DNA of 17,770 nt, taken from assembly GCA_031259095.1 (NCBI GenBank), contig JAIRLW010000397.1, positions 1-17,770 on the forward strand. The letters run 5' to 3'. This DNA is from Planctomycetaceae bacterium (GTDB lineage: Bacteria > Planctomycetota > Planctomycetia > Pirellulales > Thermoguttaceae). The translations under genes were made by a program, and so were the position numbers. Under the pieces are notes generated by a model that made no database searches, had not been told where the DNA came from, and saw only the letters and a program-made list of their open reading frames with translations. Shown here one piece after another: positions 7,853 to 14,656 of the stretch. Each line of letters begins with the position of its first letter. The stretch's first letter is position 1.

Positions 7853-7879
7853 TTCAATGTAACGGTCTATTTTATTAAC
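7853..7879 (-). repeat. Right inverted repeat framing the PIN gene
   Basis: Reverse complement of 7138-7165 apart from one missing A in the A-run. It starts 10 bases after the PIN stop codon. Just outside it (to about 7900) the sequence looks like a shortened, reversed copy of the ATCTGCG/GTTAATAAAA repeat. Confidence 0.9.
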
Positions 7880-7910
7880 CTTCGAGCAGTCCGCCGATTA
7901 TTTTTATGTT

Positions 7911-8021
7911 CACCACGAAAAACACGAATGTTCACGAAAGGTTTTAAACAACAAAAAATAGAAACATCATTTTCGTGTCTCTTCGATTTTCGTGTCCTTT
8001 CGTGTATTTTGTAGTTAAAAA
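7911..8021. repeat. CACGAA / TTCGTG inverted element
   Basis: Three CACGAA motifs (7914, 7923, 7933) on the left face three TTCGTG motifs (7972, 7989, 7999) on the right, ending in GTAGTTAAAAA. The arms could fold into a long imperfect hairpin. It is non-coding and looks like a decayed short mobile element. Confidence 0.65.
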
Positions 8022-8376
8022 TCAGTATTAAAAAATCCTCTGAATAATTACACTCATTTTTATATCATGTAACATCCCTCAGAATAATCTGCGAACATCA
8101 GCGTAATCTGCGGACTTCTTTCTAGCGGCTCTGTGGTTAATAAAACAGGAATGTTCAATTTTCACCAAAACCCATTGTTTTAGGCAATGGCGGGATCAAA
8201 CGTTTTTTATTCTCTTTACCAAGGTCAATCGTTTGATCGTTAACGCCTTTCTTTCTAGACGGTTTAATTTCTATCTGAACCAGCGCGGTTTCCTATTTTC
8301 CGAATTGAGAAACCGCAAGACTAACTATACAATCTATACAGTATTTTCCCAACATGATTGTTCCTTTTGTCCCCCG
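8022..8376. other. Repeat-rich gap upstream of gyrA
   Basis: No gene is supported here. It holds the second ATCTGCG repeat copy (8087-8148), a 9-bp inverted repeat GATCAAACG / CGTTTGATC (8194-8202 and 8230-8238) and an 8-bp stem GCGGTTTC / GAAACCGC (8285-8292 and 8309-8316). All lie upstream of the predicted gyrA promoter, so any role in gyrA control would be as operator-like sites and is unproven. Confidence 0.5.
8087..8148 (+). repeat. ATCTGCG / GTTAATAAAA dispersed repeat, copy 2
   Basis: Shows ATCTGCG, GCGTAATCTGCGGA, a TTCTTTCT spacer and GGTTAATAAAA in the same order as 7086-7147. Beyond GTTAATAAAA it diverges (CAGGAATG rather than TAGACCG), so the strong PIN-flanking repeat is more than just this family. 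Confidence 0.65.
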
Positions 8377-8404
8377 TTGTAAAAACGCCCTATTTCGATA
8401 TAAT
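8377..8404 (+). promoter_or_regulatory. Predicted sigma-70 promoter of gyrA
   Basis: TTGTAA (8377-8382), a 16-base spacer and a perfect TATAAT (8399-8404). The start codon is about 92 bases downstream, giving a leader of roughly 85 bases. Confidence 0.6.
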
Positions 8405-8495
8405 GGACAAAATGATTTGAGAATCTTTAGAACCCCTCAGAACATTATTTAAGTCCTTTTTTTATCAATAGTTACGTTTACAAAAAACCGAGCCG

Positions 8496-11288
8496 ATGCC
8501 TGATACGAATCTCCCGTTTGACGAATCTTCTGAAATTTCCAACTCCAACCCGGATACCAACAACAGCGGGACACGGTTGTTGCAACTCTCCATCGCGGAC
8601 GAGATGAAAAACAGTTATCTGACCTACGCAATGAGCGTAATTGTCAGCCGAGCGTTGCCTGATGTCCGCGACGGTCTCAAACCATCACAACGCCGTATCC
8701 TCGTCGCTATGAACGACTTAAATCTTTCACCAGGCGCAAGCCGAACAAAATGCGCCAAAATCTGCGGTGAAACAATGGGTAATTATCATCCGCACGGCGA
8801 TGTGGTTATCTATCCAACTCTTGTCCGAATGGCTCAGGAATGGAATGTCCGTAAAGTCTTGATCGATAAACAAGGTAATTTCGGCTCCATCTCTGGAATG
8901 CCGCCCGCCGCCATGCGTTACACCGAAGCACGTTTGGCTCCGGCTGCCGCTTTAATGCTCGAAGACCTTGAACTCGGTACTGTCGATTTTATCCCGACTT
9001 ATGACGAACAACGTATGGAACCGACCGTATTGCCGTCAAAGTTTCCTAATCTTTTGGTCAACGGTTCCAACGGAATTGCCGTCGGAATGGCAACCAGTAT
9101 TCCAACTCATAATGTTAGCGAAGTTTGCGATGCGGTTCGGGCAGTTCTGGATAATCCGGGTATTTCTCCGCTCGAATTGCTCAATATTTGTCCCGGTCCC
9201 GATTTTCCAACCGGAGGAATTATCTGCGGACGGCGCGGAATTCATCAAGGTTATCTGACCGGTCGCGGGACAATCACTGTTCGGGCAAAAGCAAAAATTG
9301 AAGAAAATAACAAAAAAACACGGATTATTATCACCGAACTCCCCTATCAGCAAGCACGGGATGACGTTGAAAAGAAAATCGAATTGGTCGCTAAAGAAGG
9401 GAAAATTTCCGGCATCACCGCTGTTCATAACGAATCCGATCTTAAAGAACCGGTTCGGCTTATTGTCGACGTCAAAAAAGATGCAGACCCTGATGTGGTG
9501 TTGAATCAACTTTATCAGTTCACACCGCTGCAAGATTCTTTTTCGGTTATTCTCTTGGCTCTTGTCGATGGCAAACCGCGAGTTTTTACGTTCAAAGAAT
9601 TGATCGAGGAATTTATTCGTCATCGTATAACAGTGATTCGTCGCCGCACACAATTTTTATTGGCAAAAGCCCGAAAACGGAAACATACTGTTGAAGGTTT
9701 GGTGATTGCTCATGCCAACATTGACGAAGTAATCCGAACTATTCGAACTTCCGCAACACAGGCGGAAGCGAAACAACGTCTTATGTTAATTGAATGTCCG
9801 TCGGCAATGTTGGAACGTGTGTTGGACGTCGGCTTTGCCGATTTCCAGATTGAACGCGGCGTCCGTGAAACCTATACGCTCACTCCGGTTCAAGCAGATG
9901 CGATTCTTCGTATGACCCTAGGGCATCTCGTCAATCTGGAACAGGAAAAACTCGGCGAAGAATATCGTAATCTTTTATTGGAAATTGCAGAATATCTGAA
10001 AATTCTTGCCGACGAAAATCTGATTCGGGATATGATTCGGGAGGACTTGCAACAAATTAAAGCAAAACACGGAGACAAACGGCGTACCGAAATTTCCGGC
10101 GAAGAAGCGATTGATATTGATATTGAAGATTTGATCGAGGAAGAAACAATGGTCGTGTCGATTACGCAAAGCGGTTATATTAAACGGACGCCGGTTACGG
10201 TTTATCGTGCGCAAAAACGCGGCGGTAAAGGAAGAATTGGAGCCAAAGTTGCCGACGAAGACCCGATTCAACATCTTTTTATCACAACCACACATAATTA
10301 TTTATTGTTCTTCACAAATTTCGGTAAAGTTTATTGGCATAAGGTTTACGGTTTGCCGGAACTTCCGCCAACTTCAAAAGGCAGAGCGATTGTTAATTTG
10401 CTGAATCTTGCGGCAGGGGAACAAATCGCTGATTGTCGGGCGATTAAAGATTTTAACGTACCGGATCATTATCTTGTTTTGGCAACGAAAAACGGATTGG
10501 TGAAAAAAACGGCTCTTTCCGCGTTTGGGCGTCCGCTCAAAGGCGGACTTATTGCCGTCAAATTGCGAGAAGGCGACGAGTTGATTGATGTAACGGTTGT
10601 CGGACCAGGCGACGAATTGATTATGTCCACCGCAACCGGTAATGCAATTCGTTTTCGTCACACCGATGTTCGGGCAATGGGACGTGTGGCAAGCGGTGTT
10701 AGAGGAATACGGTTACGCAAAGGCGATTCGGCGGTGGGGATGATTGTCGCATCGCCGGATATGACACTTTTAACTGCTTGCGCGAATGGTTACGGTAAAC
10801 GAACTCCGATTGGTCCCAACGGTGCACCCGAAGAAGAACTGCCCCAAGACCAAAACGTACCGGATGACGAAAACACGGACGATTCCGCGTTAACTGCTGA
10901 AGAACCGCCAACGGACGACGCCGTATCAAATGATACAGAAACAGAAAACGCCGACAATGACGATCTGAACACTAATTTACGTTATACAACAAAACATCGC
11001 GGCGGTTTGGGGTTGAAGGACATTAAAACGTCGCAACGGAACGGGGCGGTAATCAGTATTACTCGTGTTCGGGACGACGACGAAGTGATGATGATTACGG
11101 CAAAAGGTCAAATCCAACGAATTGCGGTTGCGGACATTCGTGTGATGGGACGTAACACGCAAGGAGTCCGTTTAATGAATCTCGATCCCGACGATACCTT
11201 GGTTGCCGTCAAAAGAATTCCCAAAGATAAAAACTCAACAGAAAACAACAATACGCCGGAAACAGAAATATCAGACGAAAACCAATGA
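8496..11288 (+). CDS. gyrA: DNA gyrase subunit A
   Basis: The breakage-reunion subunit of gyrase, which pairs with GyrB to introduce negative supercoils. The 930-residue protein has an N-terminal tail of about 25 residues, the winged-helix and tower domains with the catalytic Tyr142 in RYTEARLAP, conserved VNGSNGIAVGMATSIPTHN and PGPDFPTGG, and a C-terminal beta-pinwheel. The GyrA box QKRGGKG at 573-579 separates it from ParC, which lacks this DNA-wrapping motif. Two features are odd. At the quinolone-binding sites equal to E. coli Ser83 and Asp87 it has Val103 and Pro107. Between GYGKRT (766-771) and RYTTKHRGG (about 829) is an insertion whose core, 777-823, has 19 Asp/Glu and no Lys/Arg. 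There is no clear Shine-Dalgarno site before the ATG; the N-terminus fits the family, so I keep this start. gyrB is not adjacent. Confidence 0.97.
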   Translation: MPDTNLPFDESSEISNSNPDTNNSGTRLLQLSIADEMKNSYLTYAMSVIVSRALPDVRDGLKPSQRRILVAMNDLNLSPGASRTKCAKICGETMGNYHPHGDVVIYPTLVRMAQEWNVRKVLIDKQGNFGSISGMPPAAMRYTEARLAPAAALMLEDLELGTVDFIPTYDEQRMEPTVLPSKFPNLLVNGSNGIAVGMATSIPTHNVSEVCDAVRAVLDNPGISPLELLNICPGPDFPTGGIICGRRGIHQGYLTGRGTITVRAKAKIEENNKKTRIIITELPYQQARDDVEKKIELVAKEGKISGITAVHNESDLKEPVRLIVDVKKDADPDVVLNQLYQFTPLQDSFSVILLALVDGKPRVFTFKELIEEFIRHRITVIRRRTQFLLAKARKRKHTVEGLVIAHANIDEVIRTIRTSATQAEAKQRLMLIECPSAMLERVLDVGFADFQIERGVRETYTLTPVQADAILRMTLGHLVNLEQEKLGEEYRNLLLEIAEYLKILADENLIRDMIREDLQQIKAKHGDKRRTEISGEEAIDIDIEDLIEEETMVVSITQSGYIKRTPVTVYRAQKRGGKGRIGAKVADEDPIQHLFITTTHNYLLFFTNFGKVYWHKVYGLPELPPTSKGRAIVNLLNLAAGEQIADCRAIKDFNVPDHYLVLATKNGLVKKTALSAFGRPLKGGLIAVKLREGDELIDVTVVGPGDELIMSTATGNAIRFRHTDVRAMGRVASGVRGIRLRKGDSAVGMIVASPDMTLLTACANGYGKRTPIGPNGAPEEELPQDQNVPDDENTDDSALTAEEPPTDDAVSNDTETENADNDDLNTNLRYTTKHRGGLGLKDIKTSQRNGAVISITRVRDDDEVMMITAKGQIQRIAVADIRVMGRNTQGVRLMNLDPDDTLVAVKRIPKDKNSTENNNTPETEISDENQ

Positions 11289-11303
11289 GCCAAATAATCT
11301 TTT

Positions 11304-11321
11304 GTAATTATTCAGTGGATT
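11304..11321 (+). repeat. Diverged GTAA-type MITE end after gyrA
   Basis: GTAATTATTCAGTGGATT matches the left end of the element at 1545-1562 at 14 of 18 positions and lies 16 bases after the gyrA stop. No matching opposite end was found nearby, so it may be a remnant or coincidence. Confidence 0.4.
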
Positions 11322-11341
11322 CATTCAAAGTTTGTCCACTA

Positions 11342-11461
11342 GGCAGGCGACCTTTCGCCGAAAGACCGCAACGGTTGATTGTTTTTTTTGAATTCCTGCC
11401 GTCCACAAGGGTCAAGTCGGCGAGTACGCCAACGCAATGTTTCGGCGAAACATCGCCTACC
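11342..11461. repeat. GTAGGCGA-type inverted element
   Basis: Left end 11342-11364 begins GGCAGGCGACCTTTCGCCG. The right end (11439-11461), read in reverse, begins GGTAGGCGATGTTTCGCCG, so the two ends form terminal inverted repeats around about 74 bases. Each end also contains its own small palindrome (CTTTCG-C-CGAAAG at 11352-11364; ATGTTTCG-G-CGAAACAT at 11437-11453). Together with 11492-11604 it fills most of the 327-base gap between gyrA and the next gene. Confidence 0.7.
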
Positions 11462-11491
11462 ATCTTGTAGATAGTTCGGCAACAGATTATA

Positions 11492-11604
11492 GTAGTGGAG
11501 AATTAATAGTGGATAGTGTCGCAAGCGAATTATTGATTTTGTGACAAAAATCCGGTTGCGGCATTTTTTACTCTCCACTATCAACTGTCAACTCTCCACT
11601 ATCC
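11492..11604. repeat. GTGGA / TCCAC inverted element
   Basis: AGTGGAGAATTAATAGTGGA near 11494 faces CTCTCCACTATC (11571-11582) and ACTCTCCACTATCC (11591-11604), giving arms of repeated GTGGA/TCCAC units around about 50 bases. It ends 11 bases before the start codon of the next gene, which therefore lacks a normal ribosome binding site. Confidence 0.65.
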
Positions 11605-11615
11605 TTTAATTTCCT

Positions 11616-13862
11616 ATGTTTATTCTATACAAAATATTGACGTCTTTTCCGTTGAGGGTTATTTATTTTCTTTTTGTTGTTTTGATAACCATTTATTGGT
11701 TACAACATGGTTTCCATTGGCGTCGGTTGCAATCGGAAAACAACGCGGACAAAACGGTTGTGAAAGTAACCGAAACATTGCGTCGTCAAAATCCTGAAGC
11801 GGCGGCGGAATTGGAAAAGATGCGTCATCTTCATAATATCAACGCGCTTGCGGCAACATTTCAGGAACGAAAACATTTGGACGGAGTGGACGGACTTGTC
11901 CGGCTTGCTCAGGAAGGCAGTAAAGCGCGGGCGATGTTTGATTTATCCTTGACCGAGATGGCGCTCAAGCCGACATTGATTACCAACGCCAATCAACGTC
12001 AAACTTTTCTCAATGCTCATGCCAATCATTTGCAACATCTTGATTGGGTACAAAAAAATATCAACGATCAAGATGTTCAGTATTTTCTTGAGCGGCATAC
12101 GTCGGAATATCTCCAACAACTTGAAAAAGCGTCACAAAATCCTGACGAATGGCGTCGTGTTCGTGATAACCCGATGATGGTACAATTAATGATGAGCGGT
12201 GTGGATTCGGACGGTCTTGAATTTTATGATCGGGAAAAGGAATGGCTTGACGATGTGCTTTATCTGTTGCTGACTTCTATTGAGATTGATCCGAATAGCG
12301 ATTCAAATAATGATCAAAATATTACTCGAAATACTGATCGAACTACTGACCGGTCTGAAAATCAAACTTCCGCGTTGAACGTCACGAAGTTACAATCCGA
12401 TGATTCAACGCCAGACCGATGGACGCGACGGCTGATTCAGACGATTCAAAAAAATCATCCTTATTTCCGTGACGCGGTTAAAGAATATCTTCAGGATTCT
12501 CAAATTGATACGAATACCGGACTTATTGTTGTGTTTGATATGTTTGAACGGTATGGTCAGACGATTCAAATTTGTGCCGATCATGGAGCGATTCCGTTAG
12601 AAGAATTATTGGGAGTGATGTTTTCCAATCCCGATTATTGTGAACGATATTCTTCGTCGCCGGAAAATCTTGCGGCGCGACTGATGACAATTCGTCAACA
12701 AACGCCGAATATTTGGGAACATGCCGACCGTCAATTGGTGTTTCAATTAGCGGATGATGTGCCGGATATTGCCGATGAACTTTGCCGTAAATTCGGAACA
12801 GACGATATTGCTGTTTTTTTGTATCTGAATTATAATGATGCGATTCGGCAGTCGGCAACGGCGGTCAACAAGTTTGGCGATTTAGCGATTTATATTCTGA
12901 ACAGATATTCTGATTCGGAATTGTTCAAAAAATATCTGAAAGATTTTTCGCTTGGCGTGCGTCTTATTCCGTATGTTGCGATGTTTGAAGACAAAGGTCT
13001 GGAACGTCTTGAAACCAATCGCGGCTGGTTGGATAAATATTTTGATACGGAAGGAAATCCGAAACAAGATAAATGGTATGAAACATTACCGGGCGGCGGT
13101 GCAATTAAAGTTGCGGGAAATTGGGCGAAAAGTTATCCGTCGGAATGGAGCGAACTTGGTTGGGCGGCGTTGGATGTTGCCGACGCCGCGTTGCTGATCG
13201 CGTCGTTCGGAACGTCGGCGCCCGTAACAACAATGAAAACAGCCGGAACCGCTTCAGTTAAAGTCGGAACAAAAACAATCGCACGCGATACCGTAACAAC
13301 CGTTTTGAAATCAGGAACACGTGTTACGTCAAAAGGGTCGCGAAATTTGGCAAAAACGCAGAAATCTTTTTTGTTTCGTCAAGGCATTCGCGCGCTGGCG
13401 CAACAACCGTTTCACCTGATTCCGCAGGGCGGACGACTTCTTGTTCGGGCAGGAACAAACATAACAATAACGCCGTTAAAAAAACTCACGGCAGGTATTT
13501 ACCGTTCTGCGCGTTCCGTTCATCTTTCATGGCAAGGCGTTAACCCTGTAACACGTAAAATTGTTTACCGTTCACTTTTAGCGACGGGACTTGTTATAAC
13601 GTTATGGAATCGAACCATTCCTGAACTGCAAAATACGTTGCCGCAAATTGGCGAAAAAGTTGGAGTCTTGATTGCGGATTCTGCCAAAGTCGGCGCGGAA
13701 ACATTGGCGTCAGTTCTCAATGGTTTTCTCGAACAATTATTGAAAACGCCGAACAGTTCCCAGTTCCTTCCTTATATTGTGTATTGGGGCATTGTTGCAA
13801 TATTGATTATCACAACAATTTTATTTGCCCACCGATTATTTTTACGAAAAATTCGTCGATGA
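11616..13862 (+). CDS. Large membrane-anchored protein of unknown function
   Basis: I do not recognise a family. The 748-residue product starts with a membrane segment at about 13-30 (VIYFLFVVLITIYW) and ends with another at about 716-738 (IVYWGIVAILIITTILF) followed by the basic tail RLFLRKIRR. Weaker hydrophobic stretches lie at about 514-527 (ALLIASFG) and 648-664 (SLLATGLVITLW). The long part between is soluble, helical and charged, with an Asn/Asp/Thr/Arg-rich linker at about 227-252 (NTDRTTDRSENQT). From 527 to 590 comes a Thr/Lys/Gly/Ser-rich low-complexity stretch. A membrane-tethered extracytoplasmic or cytoplasmic scaffold is possible. There is no Shine-Dalgarno site, because a repeat abuts the start; the first Met is kept because it precedes the membrane anchor. 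It follows gyrA after 327 bases and precedes a small unknown gene on the same strand. Confidence 0.8.
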   Translation: MFILYKILTSFPLRVIYFLFVVLITIYWLQHGFHWRRLQSENNADKTVVKVTETLRRQNPEAAAELEKMRHLHNINALAATFQERKHLDGVDGLVRLAQEGSKARAMFDLSLTEMALKPTLITNANQRQTFLNAHANHLQHLDWVQKNINDQDVQYFLERHTSEYLQQLEKASQNPDEWRRVRDNPMMVQLMMSGVDSDGLEFYDREKEWLDDVLYLLLTSIEIDPNSDSNNDQNITRNTDRTTDRSENQTSALNVTKLQSDDSTPDRWTRRLIQTIQKNHPYFRDAVKEYLQDSQIDTNTGLIVVFDMFERYGQTIQICADHGAIPLEELLGVMFSNPDYCERYSSSPENLAARLMTIRQQTPNIWEHADRQLVFQLADDVPDIADELCRKFGTDDIAVFLYLNYNDAIRQSATAVNKFGDLAIYILNRYSDSELFKKYLKDFSLGVRLIPYVAMFEDKGLERLETNRGWLDKYFDTEGNPKQDKWYETLPGGGAIKVAGNWAKSYPSEWSELGWAALDVADAALLIASFGTSAPVTTMKTAGTASVKVGTKTIARDTVTTVLKSGTRVTSKGSRNLAKTQKSFLFRQGIRALAQQPFHLIPQGGRLLVRAGTNITITPLKKLTAGIYRSARSVHLSWQGVNPVTRKIVYRSLLATGLVITLWNRTIPELQNTLPQIGEKVGVLIADSAKVGAETLASVLNGFLEQLLKTPNSSQFLPYIVYWGIVAILIITTILFAHRLFLRKIRR

Positions 13863-13907
13863 TTGGAGAAGGTAATCATAAATGGGTAATATAAGATACG
13901 TAATATA

Positions 13908-13944
13908 AGGTAGGCGACCTTCCATGAGAAAGGATCGCCTACCT
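13908..13944. repeat. GTAGGCGA hairpin
   Basis: AGGTAGGCGA (13908-13917) pairs with TCGCCTACCT (13935-13944), and CCTT with AAGG inside, leaving one bulged A and an 8-base loop. The 14-bp stem shares the GGTAGGCGA ends of the element at 11342-11461. It lies 45 bases after the preceding stop and could act as a transcript end or processing hairpin, but no T-run follows. Confidence 0.75.
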
Positions 13945-13989
13945 ATAATTGTCCCAAAAATCCGAAATAATCAGAAGATAAATTTGAAG

Positions 13990-14400
13990 ATGAAGACGAA
14001 AAATACCATATCCAGACCTTACCAAACGAACAAGGAATTTGCCGAAGCCGCCAAAATTTCGGAACAGAATGCGTTCATTGCGGTTGCGATTCGTCGAATT
14101 ACCGGACACTTACAAAATATTCCTGTACGTGAATTGGTTGCCGATTCAACATTCGAGGCTATCACATGGCAGCGAGATGAATCTGAATTTTTTGCTTCCG
14201 ATTGGAATAAAGGGGAGTTTGCAATATGTTTCGAGTTGTTTTTCGATATTAAGATTGATTGGGCAAAAGTCGATGAAGCGGCAAAAAATACAGGTTATCG
14301 AAACTGGTTTTATAATCCAGATAATTACAAAATGTTCAGTTTCCTCTGGAAACCGTTTGTTTCCAGACAACCGACTAAAAAGATGACGTATGGTGAATAG
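13990..14400 (+). CDS. Small protein of unknown function
   Basis: No family recognised. I choose the ATG at 13990 (136 residues) rather than the in-frame ATG at 13924, because the latter lies in the loop of the GTAGGCGA hairpin and the first 22 codons would be made of repeat DNA. AGAAGAT at 13972 is a weak possible ribosome binding site. The protein is soluble, without signal or membrane segment, mixed alpha/beta in appearance, and rich in aromatic and acidic residues (TFEAITWQRDESEFF, FAICFELFFDIKIDW). It follows the large membrane protein on the same strand after 127 bases. The two might be co-transcribed, but the hairpin between them makes that uncertain. Confidence 0.6.
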   Translation: MKTKNTISRPYQTNKEFAEAAKISEQNAFIAVAIRRITGHLQNIPVRELVADSTFEAITWQRDESEFFASDWNKGEFAICFELFFDIKIDWAKVDEAAKNTGYRNWFYNPDNYKMFSFLWKPFVSRQPTKKMTYGE

Positions 14401-14656
14401 GTTTATATTGTAACTGAAAAATTTCTTGTTCCTGTTCGTGATAAAATTATTCTACCTGCGGATGGGACGGGAATCAAAACAAGCGACTTGAATCAGATCT
14501 GTTATACTCAAAAACATACCTCACATTTGCCAATTTTATAAGAATTAGGATTGTTTGTGTTTTATTGTTGTTTTAGTTATTTCTTTTATTGATACGTATT
14601 TTGTTCATACGATCATCATTTTTCGCATTTCTATATTCATAATTATTTATCTGCTT

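Noticed and set aside
7911..8148. CRISPR array
   Set aside because: The recurring CACGAA and ATCTGCG words are short, in opposed orientations and irregularly spaced, and there are no uniform repeats, spacers or cas genes.
9036..9653. Minus-strand open frame of 205 codons
   Set aside because: Antisense to highly conserved gyrA; its Asn/Phe-rich composition is typical of a shadow frame.
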